Source of the DNA: Fretibacterium fastidiosum
Lineage (GTDB): Bacteria > Synergistota > Synergistia > Synergistales > Aminobacteriaceae
NCBI RefSeq assembly: GCF_964642095.1
Contig: NZ_OZ209244.1
Location: 2,108,001-2,172,000, forward strand
Direction: 5' to 3'
DNA length: 64,000 nucleotides
Shown: piece after piece, positions 16,034 through 24,925 of the stretch
Numbering within the stretch: position 1 is the first letter of the stretch
How the letters are laid out: the number at the start of each line of letters is the position of its first letter
The notes under the pieces: model-generated
What the model saw: the letters and a program-made list of their open reading frames with translations, nothing else
What the model was told of the DNA's origin: nothing
Databases searched by the model: none
Program-made: the position numbers and the translations under genes

Positions 16034-18730
16034 ATGAGGATCTACCACAACGTACCGGCGCTTTTCGCTTACAACGCACTGAACAACACTAACAGGTCGC
16101 TTCAGAAGTCCATTCAGACCCTCTCCACGGGCCTGCGCATCAACAGCGCGGCGGACGACGCCGCGGGGCTGGCCATCAGCGAGAAGATGCGGGCCCAGAT
16201 CAGCGGCATGAACATGGCGATCCGCAACGCGGAGGACGGCGTCTCCATGCTGCAGACGGCGGAGGGCGCCCTGGCCTCGACGCACAGCATCCTTCAGCGC
16301 ATGAGGGAGCTTGCGGTGCAGGCGGCCAACGACACCCTGACCCAGCAGGACCGGGAGTACATTCAGCTCGAGGTCGATCAGCTGAAGGACGAGATCAACC
16401 GCATCTCCACCGCCACTCAATTCAACAACAAGAAGCTCCTGGACGGCACGTCGGCGGGCATCTGGTCCTCCACGGACCTGGCCACGAAGGCGTACATCCG
16501 CGGCTCCCTGCGGGAGATCGACCAGTTCGGCCAGAAGAGCGCCTTCGAGGGCAACTACAAGATCAGCATCACCGCCACGCCGGGGCAGGCCGAGGCCAAG
16601 AAGACGGACATCTTCAGAATCAAGCACCCGAACGTCACGATGGGCGTCAGCCTGAACGACAAGGCAGGAGCCTCCGCTCTACGGGTAGACAATCTGCCCG
16701 CAGGGACGTACACGATGAGGACACTGAATACTGCGGCAAATAGTGATATTGCCAAGACGGGAAGCTATGGTATACCAGCTGATCTTTACACCCATAAGTT
16801 GGAATCAAGAGTGGTTCAGGCAGGAGCTGCAGGAACTGCAGGGAATATCGAGGACTATAACGGAAAAACGCTGACAGTCGAATTGGATGGCGTTTCAAAG
16901 ACGATAACATTTGCCACCACTGCCACTACGACTGTTGCGGATTTTTTGGCGCAGATTAACGCTGGCCTTCCGGAGGGGGTCAAAGCGACGGAAGCGGGCG
17001 GGAAGATCACCTTGACGTACACGGGGCCTAAGTCAACTACGGGCATCCTCAAGGTTTCGGGAACCTCGATTACCCCCGTTGGCGGAGGAGGGGAGCCCAA
17101 GGCAGCCCTTTTTGCTACGGCGGCCTCCGCTGCTCCCACCGGTCCTGTCCCGCCTCTGAATGCGGAGATGGGCGCCACGCCAGCCAACCTCACGGGCAAC
17201 GCCAGCGTGCTGCTGGAGGTGGTATCGGTCAACGAGAAGGCTAAGAGCGTGACCTTCAAGGGGACGGCCAATATCCTCATGGAGGACGGTACCGTTAAGA
17301 ACGTCGTGAAGGATAATATCGTCATGTCTGAGGGAACGCCGATTGACCTCAAAGATTTGGGCCTGGGTACGGATTCGCTGAAGATGACCCTTAATGCGGC
17401 GGCAGGGTTCAAGGTGGGCGGTAAGATCGTCTACAACGTGACGAAGAAGGCCGCTGCAAACGCTCAGACGGTGGAGATCGAAGGGCAGCAGACGGAAACG
17501 TGGCCCTACAAATGGGGTGGTTCGGTTTCCGATGCTACCTTGAAGTTTGGCCTGGACGCGGAGAAGGTGAAGGAGAAGGAGCTGCACTTCCGGAACTTCT
17601 ACCTCAACGACAAGAACGGCACGGTCTACGAGGGCGACATCGTCCTGACCACCAACAAGACCGCGATGACGGCGGACAAGACGCTGGCCACGTTCGAGGC
17701 GGCCTACGTCGGGCAGGTGGCCAAGAGCGACGTGAAGCTGCGGGACCTGGAGAAGTTCTGGACCACCCAGGGCGTCTTCATGCTGACGGACCCCCAGACG
17801 ATCACCATCTCCCAGGGGGACGGCAAGAGCACCAAGATCACGCTCCATGCCACGGACACGCTGGGCGAGCTGCGCAGCAAGCTGAACGACGCCATCGCCA
17901 ACGGCCTGGGACAGGCCCGCTTCGCCGTCAGCAACGCCAACGACTTCGTGACGTTCGTGGGCAAGGGCACGGAGAAGGACTACGGCCTTGAGACGGTGCC
18001 GGGGACCTTCATCATCCGCTCCCTGGTGGCCGGGGCGGCGGGCCGCCTCTCCTTCAGTGGCAACGAGGACCTGGTCAACGCCCTTTCCCTGAACGTGGTG
18101 CAGGAGGCGAAGGAGAACTCCTTCACGGCCTCCGTGTACGACGCCCACACGGGCGCGACGATCGCGAGCAACGTGAAGGTGTCCGGCAACCAGCTCATCG
18201 GCGTGATCCATAAGAACGTGGACGTGGAGTTCGATCCCATGGCCAACATCAAGGTGACCTGGAACGAGAACCTGCGGAACTTCGTCCTGTCCGCGGACGG
18301 GACGCCCTACGAGACGGTGCTGCATATCGTGGACAACAGCACGATCTTCCAGGTGGGGGCAAACGAGGGCGAGGACCTGGCGATCGACATCGGGAACATG
18401 GGGGCGAACGCCCTGGGCGTTACCCGCGTCATCGTGACGGACCGCGGGTCCGCCACGCGGGCCATCACCATCCTGGACACGGCCATCGGAAAGGTTTCCA
18501 CGCAGCGCGCCAAGATTGGCGCCTACCAGAACTCGCTGGAACACACGGTGTCGAACCTGACCACCACCAGCACGAACCTGACGGCGGCGGAGAGCCGCAT
18601 CCGGGATGCGGACATGGCCAAGGCCATGATGGAGTTTGTGAAGCTTCAGGTCCTGAACCAGTCCGGGACCTCGATGCTGGCTCAGGCGAACCAGCTTCCC
18701 CAGAACGTCTTGAGCCTCTTGAGGTCTTGA
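16034..18730 (+). CDS. Flagellin, unusually large (898 aa)
   Basis: Filament subunit. The N-terminal D0/D1 block (about residues 1-160) has LSTGLRINSAADDAAGLAIS and the C-terminal block (about 800-898) ends in SMLAQANQLPQNVLSLLRS, both classical. The roughly 630-residue centre forms the surface-exposed D2/D3 region and matches nothing I recognise. ATG 16034 follows AGGAGG by 11 nt; an ATG at 16025 would be too close. Between about 16.67 and 17.08 kb the DNA becomes AT-richer than the flanks, which fits a swapped-in variable segment. Flagellins usually have 270-550 residues. Confidence 0.93.
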   Translation: MRIYHNVPALFAYNALNNTNRSLQKSIQTLSTGLRINSAADDAAGLAISEKMRAQISGMNMAIRNAEDGVSMLQTAEGALASTHSILQRMRELAVQAANDTLTQQDREYIQLEVDQLKDEINRISTATQFNNKKLLDGTSAGIWSSTDLATKAYIRGSLREIDQFGQKSAFEGNYKISITATPGQAEAKKTDIFRIKHPNVTMGVSLNDKAGASALRVDNLPAGTYTMRTLNTAANSDIAKTGSYGIPADLYTHKLESRVVQAGAAGTAGNIEDYNGKTLTVELDGVSKTITFATTATTTVADFLAQINAGLPEGVKATEAGGKITLTYTGPKSTTGILKVSGTSITPVGGGGEPKAALFATAASAAPTGPVPPLNAEMGATPANLTGNASVLLEVVSVNEKAKSVTFKGTANILMEDGTVKNVVKDNIVMSEGTPIDLKDLGLGTDSLKMTLNAAAGFKVGGKIVYNVTKKAAANAQTVEIEGQQTETWPYKWGGSVSDATLKFGLDAEKVKEKELHFRNFYLNDKNGTVYEGDIVLTTNKTAMTADKTLATFEAAYVGQVAKSDVKLRDLEKFWTTQGVFMLTDPQTITISQGDGKSTKITLHATDTLGELRSKLNDAIANGLGQARFAVSNANDFVTFVGKGTEKDYGLETVPGTFIIRSLVAGAAGRLSFSGNEDLVNALSLNVVQEAKENSFTASVYDAHTGATIASNVKVSGNQLIGVIHKNVDVEFDPMANIKVTWNENLRNFVLSADGTPYETVLHIVDNSTIFQVGANEGEDLAIDIGNMGANALGVTRVIVTDRGSATRAITILDTAIGKVSTQRAKIGAYQNSLEHTVSNLTTTSTNLTAAESRIRDADMAKAMMEFVKLQVLNQSGTSMLAQANQLPQNVLSLLRS

Positions 18731-18756
18731 GGTAACCTGCAAAAAAACCGCTCGAC

Positions 18757-18791
18757 AAAAGGCCCCCCGGCTACCGACCGGGGGGCCTTTT
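18757..18791. terminator. Bidirectional terminator after flagellin
   Basis: AAAAGGCCCCCCGG, a 7-nt loop (CTACCGA), then CCGGGGGGCCTTTT. A 14-bp perfect stem with A-run and T-run ends serves both the flagellin and the convergent Rpn gene. Confidence 0.93.
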
Positions 18792-18847
18792 CGTGCCAAC
18801 GCTGCTCTTGAATTGATGGAACGGGGGTGCCGGAGGGCCTCTTCCGT

Positions 18848-19969
18848 TTAGCTCCCCTTCAGGGCCTCGACCTCGTCGAGGGAAAGACGGGTGAAGCGCG
18901 CGACGGAAGCCGGAGACATCCCCTCCCGCAGCATGGCGCGCGCCGTCTCCTGTCTGCCAAGCAGTTTGCCTTTAGCCTCGCCCTTAGCTTCACCCTTGGC
19001 CTCACCTTCGGCTATACCTTTAGCCCAGCCTTTAGCCTCACCTTTAGCTACGCCCTCAGCTCTGCCCTCGGCCCAGGCCTTCTCACGGACCGCCCTCGTC
19101 GCCTCCGCCAACCGGTCCTCCCGAATCGCCTTGTAATCCAGCTGCGTCATCATCTCCCGCAGCTGATAGTAGCGGTTTTCCGGAGAACTCCAGTACTCCT
19201 GCTCCACCTCGCTCACCTCCGAAAAAACGGTATCCCCCGACAAGCTCTCGCGCAGCAGGGCCAATCCCTCGCTCTCGTTGTTGATGTAGCCTCCCCATAC
19301 CTGCGCGCGCTCCTCGGGGCTCAGAACGTGCCCCGGCCTCGCCTTCAGCTTCGCCCGCAGCTCCCGAAGGGGGCGCGTCGCCTTGTTCAGCTCCACGTAG
19401 AACAGAAGAAGGTCGTCCGCCTCCATCAGACGACGGCCCGTCCCGGGGTTCATCAGCGCAAAGTCCCACAGCCCACGCTCTCCCTCAAAAAGGTCGAATC
19501 CCAACAGCGAGATGGAGACGATCGGGGACAGGCTCGCGTACCCCTCGCCCCTCTTGAGCGACCTCGTGTAGTTCCGGCACAGGTAGAAGAGGCAGCGCTT
19601 TTGAAAGTGGGTGTAGTTCTCCCGCTGCATCTCGATGTGGAGGGTGCGGCCCAGGTCGTCCAGCGCCGTCAGGTCGAGGCGCGTGTACTTCGCCCCCAGC
19701 GCCTCGGGCTCGCGCTCGGTGTCCGTGAGGGTCACCGTCTGCAACAGGGGATAACCCAGGGCGCCGAAGAAGGCGTTCAACATATCGCGAAGCAGCCGGC
19801 CCCGCGCCGGCGTCCCCAGCAGGAAGCGGAAGTACAGGTCGGTGGAGCGGTCGATGTTCTCCGGCAGCTCCCCCTGCTCCTGGAGGTTCAGCATCTCCTG
19901 CCGTTCGTGCGTCGTCATCACCGGAACGCCCCTCGACTTCTCTCCCTTGTCATCATCCATGTTCATCAC
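18848..19969 (-). CDS. Rpn-family recombination-promoting nuclease / PD-(D/E)XK transposase
   Basis: 373 aa. The PD-(D/E)XK core is visible as LDL (Asp99) and HIEMQ (Glu113, Gln115), preceded by the family N-terminus D-x-x-F-R-F-L-LG. RpnA-type proteins are Mg-dependent endonucleases linked to RecA-independent recombination and are often multi-copy in anaerobes. Residues about 300-340 consist of imperfect 4-6-residue repeats of (A/G)KGEAKG type, encoded by degenerate 12-nt DNA repeats (18960-19080). The C-terminus (SLDEVEAL) is the usual family tail. A good extended -10 lies upstream. Confidence 0.88.
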   Translation of the reverse strand: MMNMDDDKGEKSRGVPVMTTHERQEMLNLQEQGELPENIDRSTDLYFRFLLGTPARGRLLRDMLNAFFGALGYPLLQTVTLTDTEREPEALGAKYTRLDLTALDDLGRTLHIEMQRENYTHFQKRCLFYLCRNYTRSLKRGEGYASLSPIVSISLLGFDLFEGERGLWDFALMNPGTGRRLMEADDLLLFYVELNKATRPLRELRAKLKARPGHVLSPEERAQVWGGYINNESEGLALLRESLSGDTVFSEVSEVEQEYWSSPENRYYQLREMMTQLDYKAIREDRLAEATRAVREKAWAEGRAEGVAKGEAKGWAKGIAEGEAKGEAKGEAKGKLLGRQETARAMLREGMSPASVARFTRLSLDEVEALKGS

Positions 19970-19998
19970 CCCCAGCAGGCAACGTATTCGTTGGCTTT

Positions 19999-20007
19999 AT
20001 TATAGCA
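19999..20007 (-). promoter_or_regulatory. Extended -10 promoter of the Rpn gene
   Basis: Read on the minus strand, TGCTATAAT (TGN-TATAAT) lies about 30 nt upstream of the Rpn start. Confidence 0.6.
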
Positions 20008-20091
20008 ACAACGGGTCACAAACCGTCGTCCTCGACCCGCTTTCTTCAGTCCGCTCTTGCCTCCCGACGGAGGCGCGTTTTCTTCGGTGTC

Positions 20092-21174
20092 CTACTCCAC
20101 GCGCAACCGCCCCGTCCCGGCCTCCAGGGAGCCGATGACGGCCGTGCGTTCAAAGCCGTGCCGGCGGGCCAGGGCGGACAGCTCCTCTGTCCGGTCCGGG
20201 GACACGGCCAGCAACAGCCCTCCTGAAGTCTGGGCGTCGTAGAGCATGTCGACGGCGGAGCGGTCAAAATCCCCGGAGAGGTCAACCTGGGGTTCGTAGG
20301 CGGCCCGGTTGCGGTACGCTCCCTCGGGCACCAGCCCCATGTCCGCCAGCTCCCTGACCCCTGTGATGACCGGCAGGTCCTCAAGGGACAGGCAACAGTC
20401 CACCGTGCCGTCGCTCAGCATGTCCAAAACGTGCCCGGCCAGGCCGAAGCCGGTCACGTCCGTGCAGGCGTGGACGGCCTGATGCAGACTATCCGGCATG
20501 TGGAGGGGCAGGGCGTTGAGGGTCCTCATCCAGTGAACGGCCTCATTGATCGTCTCCTGCCTTTCGATCATGTCCGCCTTGATGGCCGTCGCAGCGATTC
20601 CTGTGCCCACGGGCTTCGTCAGGACCAGCCTGTCGCCGGGCCGGCCGCCGACGGTGCGCCACATTCGATCGCGCTCCACTTCGCCGTAGACCACAAGGCC
20701 GTACTTCGGTTCATCATCCTGAACGCTGTGTCCGCCAACGAGGAAGGCCCCGGCGGCTCGTGTCCGGTCGAAGCCTCCCTCCAGGATGCGCTTCAGCACG
20801 TCCAATTCGAGAACTTTTGTTGGAAAACCCACCACGTTCAACGCCACGATGGGACGTCCTCCCATGGCGAAGACGTCGCTGATGGAGTTTGCTGCGGCGA
20901 TCTGCCCCCAGGTGTAGGGGTCGTCAACGATGGGGGTGATGAAGTCCACCGTCAGGACCCCAAGCCGCCGTTCGTCCAGAATCCAGAGCGCGGCGTCCTC
21001 TCCGCCTCCCCAGGAGGCCAGGACGCGGTCGCTCTCCACCTGCGGGATGTCCGCCAAAACTTGAGCCAGGTCCGCCGGACCTATCTTTGCCGCTCACCCG
21101 CTGCAGTGGGACATCTCCGTCAGCCGCTTCTTGTGGGCCTGCCCTCCCGCTCCGCCGTTCACGTTGTCGCTCAT
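20092..21174 (-). CDS. selD: Selenide, water dikinase SelD, itself a selenoprotein (Sec27 encoded by UGA)
   Basis: Makes selenophosphate, the selenium donor for Sec-tRNA and selenouridine. A naive frame starts only at 21057, but the same frame continues upstream through one TGA (21096-21094) to ATG 21174, which has GGAGGGG 7 nt before it. Around the TGA the protein reads TEMSHCSG-U-AAKIGPADL, the SelD active-site motif in which the Cys/Sec precedes the essential Lys. The remainder is full length: VDFITPIVDDPYTWGQIAAA, NAMG-type GG loop, VVGGHSVQDDEPKYG and TDVTGFGLAGH. Length is 360 aa with Sec. A SECIS-like hairpin directly follows the UGA. Confidence 0.95.
21062..21096 (-). promoter_or_regulatory. 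Bacterial SECIS element in selD mRNA
   Basis: From the UGA codon the mRNA can fold as UGAGC / GCUCA lower stem, an internal loop, AGGUCC / GGACCU upper stem and apical loop GGC. The loop begins with G and lies 17 nt after the UGA. This matches the known spacing (roughly 16-37 nt) and the loop-G feature of bacterial SECIS elements bound by SelB. Confidence 0.85.
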
Positions 21175-21235
21175 TGTAAACCCCTCCGCCTCTCAATTCC
21201 TCGAAAATGGACGCCGACGCCTGCTCCTCACTCGG

Positions 21236-22264
21236 TCATTCGCCCTCCACGTCGTCACAGAGGTTCTGGCCCAGCAGGCGCTCCAGCTCGCGGGGGCCGG
21301 CGGCGAGGGGCAACAGCAACATCAGCTTGACGACGAGGGCTTCCCGCGTCATGTCGCGGGCACCGATGGCTCCCAGGTCCATGACCTTCTCTCCCACCTC
21401 GTAAACCCCAAGATCCGTGCCGCCGAACAACGCCTGGGTGCGCACGACGATGGGAACGCCGGCTCGGATGCCGCGGTCGATGGAGGGCAGGAGGTTTTCG
21501 CCGGTGAAGGGGACGCCTCCCAGACCGAAGCCCTCGAGAACGAGGGCAGCGGGTCTGGCGTCCAGGATGGCGTCCAGAAGGCGGACGGGCATCCCCGGAA
21601 AGATGGGCAGGATCGCGACGTTGCGCTCAAGGGCGGGGAGAGGGGAGCCCCCCCATGGCCGGGAAGGGGAGAGCTTCGGCCTCTTCGAGCTAAGCCATGG
21701 GATCTTGTACTGGCCGCGGTCCCTCATCTCTCCCAGCAGGGGATAGTCCACGCTGACGAAGGCGTGCCTGCGGCGGCTGTCCGCCTTGGCGGCACGGGGG
21801 CCGTGGATGAGGACGTCGTCGAAAACGACGGCCACGCCCTGCCTCCGATACAGGGCCAACTGCATGGACATCTGCACGGCGGTGTAGAGGTTGTCCGCCG
21901 CGTCGCTGTCCCGGGCTTCTGGAGCCAGCATGGAGCCGGTGAGGACGACGGGAATGGGCACGTCCGGCAGCAGGTAGGAGAGGGCCGATGCGGTCCATGC
22001 CATCGTGTCCGTGCCGTGCAGCAGGATGACGGCGTCGCAGTCCGACGCGCTTTGACGAATGTGTTGAACCATGGCGAACCAGTCATCCGGCTGCATGTTG
22101 GAGCTGTCCTTCGACATCAGGTCAACGACCCTGATGTCGTGCTCAAAGCCCTCAAGTGCCGGGCAGAGGTTGACGAGCTCTCTTCCCGAGAGCTTCGGCC
22201 GCAGGCCGTCCTCCGAGGGGGCTGAGGCGATGGTGCCGCCGGTCGTGAAAAGCGTGAACTTCAT
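21236..22264 (-). CDS. ansA: L-asparaginase, type I (342 aa)
   Basis: Hydrolyses asparagine to aspartate and ammonia. The two catalytic Thr blocks are visible: TTGGTIAS at the N-terminus and LLHGTDTM further in, with LTGSM and GFGLGGVP typical of the family. No signal peptide, hence cytoplasmic. The ATG at 22264 is chosen because GGAGG lies 6 nt upstream. It lies directly upstream of selD on the same strand with a 61-nt gap, so the two may be co-transcribed. It fits an amino-acid-fermenting lifestyle. Confidence 0.92.
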   Translation of the reverse strand: MKFTLFTTGGTIASAPSEDGLRPKLSGRELVNLCPALEGFEHDIRVVDLMSKDSSNMQPDDWFAMVQHIRQSASDCDAVILLHGTDTMAWTASALSYLLPDVPIPVVLTGSMLAPEARDSDAADNLYTAVQMSMQLALYRRQGVAVVFDDVLIHGPRAAKADSRRRHAFVSVDYPLLGEMRDRGQYKIPWLSSKRPKLSPSRPWGGSPLPALERNVAILPIFPGMPVRLLDAILDARPAALVLEGFGLGGVPFTGENLLPSIDRGIRAGVPIVVRTQALFGGTDLGVYEVGEKVMDLGAIGARDMTREALVVKLMLLLPLAAGPRELERLLGQNLCDDVEGE

Positions 22265-22420
22265 GGTGAGCCTCCAGAATATCATCATCTTGCAAGGTAT
22301 CTTCGCGGGGTCGGTGCCCTCGTCGTCGCCCTGCGATGAGAAGTGTAATGGAACGGCTCATTTTTTTTCAGCGCAAAAGTACGCGCGCAGGAGATTTTGA
22401 AACGATTTTTGATTTTTTCA

Positions 22421-22450
22421 TTGACAAAGTTTTTGGGAGCGGAGTATAAT
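22421..22450 (+). promoter_or_regulatory. Strong sigma-70 promoter of the tRNA genes
   Basis: TTGACA at 22421-22426, an 18-nt spacer, and TATAAT at 22445-22450, ending 14 nt before tRNA-Ser. Both hexamers are consensus. Upstream (22265-22420) there is only AT-rich DNA with no gene that I can see. Confidence 0.93.
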
Positions 22451-22464
22451 GTCCTTCGTTTGTT

Positions 22465-22558
22465 GGTGAGTTGGCCGAGAGGCTGAAGGCACTCGCCTGC
22501 TAAGCGAGTATAGGGGCTAAAACCTCTATCGAGAGTTCGAATCTCTCACTCACCGCCA
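22465..22558 (+). tRNA. tRNA-Ser, anticodon GCU
   Basis: Cloverleaf with acceptor GGTGAGT / ACTCACC, anticodon stem CTCGC / GCGAG around loop CTGCTAA (anticodon GCT), a long variable arm typical of class II tRNAs, T-loop TTCGAAT and an encoded CCA (22556-22558). Confidence 0.97.
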
Positions 22559-22592
22559 GGATTTTACCCGATTTATCGGGTGAGAGTTGTAC

Positions 22593-22669
22593 GCGGCAGT
22601 AGCTCAGCTGGATAGAGCGAAGGCCTACGGAGCCTTAGGTCGTGGGTTCGAATCCTGCCTGCCGCGCCA
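22593..22669 (+). tRNA. tRNA-Arg, anticodon ACG (island integration site)
   Basis: Acceptor GCGGCAG / CTGCCGC, anticodon stem AAGGC / GCCTT around CTACGGA (anticodon ACG, A34 presumably edited to inosine), T-loop TTCGAAT, encoded CCA at 22667-22669. A P4-type integrase starts 200 nt downstream in the same direction, the usual position for integration into a tRNA 3' end. Confidence 0.97.
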
Positions 22670-22673
22670 GTCA

Positions 22674-22757
22674 ACAATCCGGCATAGTCCGGTTACGTTT
22701 AAAACCCCGCTCAAAAGCGGGGTTTTTACGTTTTGACAGCCCGCCACAATCCGGTTA
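22674..22757. repeat. Short direct repeats flanking the int promoter (possible integrase arm sites)
   Basis: ACAATCCGG occurs at 22674-22682 and 22746-22754, and the overlapping form (A)TCCGGTTA at 22687-22695 and 22749-22757. They lie just inside the presumed attL and flank the tRNA terminator, where tyrosine integrases often have arm-type binding sites. The function is inferred from position only. Confidence 0.35.
22701..22727 (+). terminator. Terminator of the tRNA transcript
   Basis: AAAACCCCGC-TCAAAA-GCGGGGTTTTT, a 10-bp stem ending in a T-run, 31 nt after tRNA-Arg. Confidence 0.93.
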
Positions 22758-22761
22758 ATAT
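22733..22761 (+). promoter_or_regulatory. Integrase promoter
   Basis: TTGACA at 22733-22738, a 17-nt spacer, TAATAT at 22756-22761, about 110 nt before the integrase start. Confidence 0.65.
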
Positions 22762-22869
22762 TGTCTCTATCCGACGCATAACCGTACCTATTCCCGTACC
22801 ACTCCTCTCGATAGGACCGGGAAAAACGCTTCTGTGGTACGGTCGTGCTGAAGACAGGAGGTGGCTGGA

Positions 22870-24045
22870 TTGGCGCTCACGGAGACCGCCATCAAGGCGG
22901 CAAAGCCGAAGGACAAGCCCTACATGCTGCGGGACGACCGGGGGCTCTGGCTGCTTATTGTCCCAGGCGGCGGGAAGTACTGGCGGTTGCGGTATTGGGT
23001 TGAGGGGAAGGAGAAGAAGGTATCTTTGGGGACCTACCCCTCCGTCACCCTCAGGGAGGCGCGAGAACGGCGCGACACGCTTCACAAATCACGAGCCGAG
23101 GGGGTTAACCCTGCTGAGGCGATGAGGGGCAGGAAGAGCCCTTCTGAATCGACCTTCGGGCACATGGCGCGGGAGTGGCTGGACAAGCAAATCCGGGGGG
23201 TCTGTACGCCGAAGTATGCCCGCGACGTATTAAGCCGATTGGAGCGTTTAATCTTTCCGGTTCTCGGAGAGCGAGATATCCGCGAGATAACGGCCCCCGA
23301 TCTGCTGCGCGTCTTTCGGGATATCGAAGATCAGGATAAGGTCTATTCGGCCCATCAGGTCTCCAGTTATTGCAGCCGAATCTTTCGGTACGCCGTCGCC
23401 ACCGGGAGAGCGGAGCGCGACCCTACCGCCGATCTGCGCGGAGCCTTGCAGCCCTACAAGGTGGAGCATCGGGCGGCCCTGATCGACCCCAGCAAGATCG
23501 TCCAGCTGGTGCGGGCCATGAACGACTTCGATGGGACGCCTGTGGTGCGGGCGGCTCTCTGGTTCTCCGCCTACACCTTCGCCCGTCCGGGGGAGGTCCG
23601 CAAGGCGGAATGGACGGAGATCGATCTGGAGGTGGCTGAGTGGCGGATCCCCGCCGAGAAGATGAAGATGCGCAGGCCCCATATCGTGCCCCTGGCGAGG
23701 CAGGTGGTGCGGCTGCTGTCGGACCTGCGCGGACTGACCGGGCGCGGCGTCTACGTCTTCCCCAGCCTGCGGTCTGCGAAGGGGACCGTCCCCATGAGCG
23801 AGAACACGGTGCTGTACGCTCTGCGGCGGATGGGGTTTGACGCCACCGAGATGACGGCACACGGGTTCCGGGGGATGGCCAGCACGCGGCTGAACGAGAT
23901 GGGCTGGGCACCGGACGTGATCGAGCGTCAGCTGGCGCACCTGGACGCGAACAAAGTTCGCGCCGCTTACAACCATGCGGAGTATCTGGCTGAGCGGCGC
24001 GAGGTGATGCAGGCCTGGGCAGATTGGCTGGAGGGGTTGGGATAA
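22870..24045 (+). CDS. int: P4-type tyrosine integrase, 391 aa
   Basis: Site-specific recombinase that integrates and excises the island. The N-terminal DUF4102 arm-binding domain (LTETAIKAAKPKDKPY...) is followed by a core-binding SAM-like domain and the catalytic domain with Arg239 (ARPGEVRKAEW), His331-x-x-Arg334 (HGFR), His357 and Tyr367 (AAYNHAEY). The TTG at 22870 is preferred over an upstream GTG because AGGAGG lies 8 nt before it and homologues begin MALTETAI. It reads away from tRNA-Arg. Confidence 0.95.
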   Translation: MALTETAIKAAKPKDKPYMLRDDRGLWLLIVPGGGKYWRLRYWVEGKEKKVSLGTYPSVTLREARERRDTLHKSRAEGVNPAEAMRGRKSPSESTFGHMAREWLDKQIRGVCTPKYARDVLSRLERLIFPVLGERDIREITAPDLLRVFRDIEDQDKVYSAHQVSSYCSRIFRYAVATGRAERDPTADLRGALQPYKVEHRAALIDPSKIVQLVRAMNDFDGTPVVRAALWFSAYTFARPGEVRKAEWTEIDLEVAEWRIPAEKMKMRRPHIVPLARQVVRLLSDLRGLTGRGVYVFPSLRSAKGTVPMSENTVLYALRRMGFDATEMTAHGFRGMASTRLNEMGWAPDVIERQLAHLDANKVRAAYNHAEYLAERREVMQAWADWLEGLG

Positions 24046-24098
24046 GGCGTAGATATTCTTATCTCGCCTCAGTGCCCCTTTTGTCCCTGTGTCGCGAG

Positions 24099-24923
24099 TT
24101 AGTGCGGGCAGTGAAGAAGCCATGGCGAAAAGTAAGCGCAGAACAAGAGGATAATCAACAAAGCATTTGTAAAAAGATATTGCCACCAAACGATGCTTAA
24201 GGGCTTATTGATGAGACGCCCAACGAAGTACATCAGGAGAAAAAGCGTATTCATCAGTGTTAAGCCGCAGAGAATAATGATGGACGCAAGACGCGACAAC
24301 GAGGTTTCTGCTATATTGGCGATAGCACCGGACAGGTACCCGCTACCCGTAGAAAACGCAATAACAATAGCCGCAAAGATTCCCAGGATAGCTATGTATT
24401 CCTCCTGTTGGTTCTCCAGCTTCCTTGCCGTGTCTTTTTGTTGGGCCTGTGTTTCTTTGACGCTGTCTCTCAACTGATTTGTTTCGATTTTTGCTGCTTG
24501 AACGTCAGCGAGGATTTCTCCGCCGAAAGTGTTTATATTCAGTGCATCAATGTATGAAAAGCGTGCGATATCCAAGCTCACGTGATCATGCAACTTCTTG
24601 AGATTGTCACCGATATCGATGATCTCACCCAAACTATTGGTATTTAAAGGTTTGTATCTTTTCCTTAGCTCCGACAAGTTTTCCCCAAGAATATCTATGA
24701 CACCAGGAGTATCTCCCTGTTTTATCTCTGCCAATACGCTGAAGATATCAGAATAGAAGTGTCGAAAGGGTGGGTTGGTATTCTGCGTTTGGTACAAGCC
24801 CTCCAGTCTGCGACACATCTTTGAAAACTCGTCCTTCTTCTTAAGCGATATCCGAGTTGATGCCAACGCACGAAGGATATTGCGAAACTCCTCCCTCTGC
24901 TGTTCTTCCTCCGCGATGTTCAA
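24099..24923 (-). CDS. Membrane protein with coiled coil, probable effector paired with a Panacea antitoxin
   Basis: 274 aa. A soluble helical N-terminal half (about 1-150) is followed by a coiled coil (about 150-180, rich in Gln/Glu/Lys). Three hydrophobic segments close to the C-terminus follow: near AILGIFAAIVIAFS, LASIIILCGLTLMN and NALLIILLFCAYF. TTG is the start (AAGGTGG about 10 nt upstream), only 2 nt after the Panacea gene stop, so the two are an operon. Panacea-domain proteins are known antitoxins for very different toxins, including membrane-acting ones. A toxic or abortive-infection role is inferred. AT-richer than the chromosome. Confidence 0.6.
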   Translation of the reverse strand: MNIAEEEQQREEFRNILRALASTRISLKKKDEFSKMCRRLEGLYQTQNTNPPFRHFYSDIFSVLAEIKQGDTPGVIDILGENLSELRKRYKPLNTNSLGEIIDIGDNLKKLHDHVSLDIARFSYIDALNINTFGGEILADVQAAKIETNQLRDSVKETQAQQKDTARKLENQQEEYIAILGIFAAIVIAFSTGSGYLSGAIANIAETSLSRLASIIILCGLTLMNTLFLLMYFVGRLINKPLSIVWWQYLFTNALLIILLFCAYFSPWLLHCPH

Positions 24924-24925
24924 TG

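Noticed and set aside
18950..19080. CRISPR-like array
   Set aside because: The repeats are degenerate 12-nt units in frame inside the Rpn gene, with no spacers. No CRISPR array or cas gene was seen in the window.
21058..21174. SelD as an N-terminally truncated gene beginning at 21057
   Set aside because: The frame continues through a UGA with the SelD active-site motif, a SECIS hairpin and a proper start upstream, so Sec decoding is the better reading.
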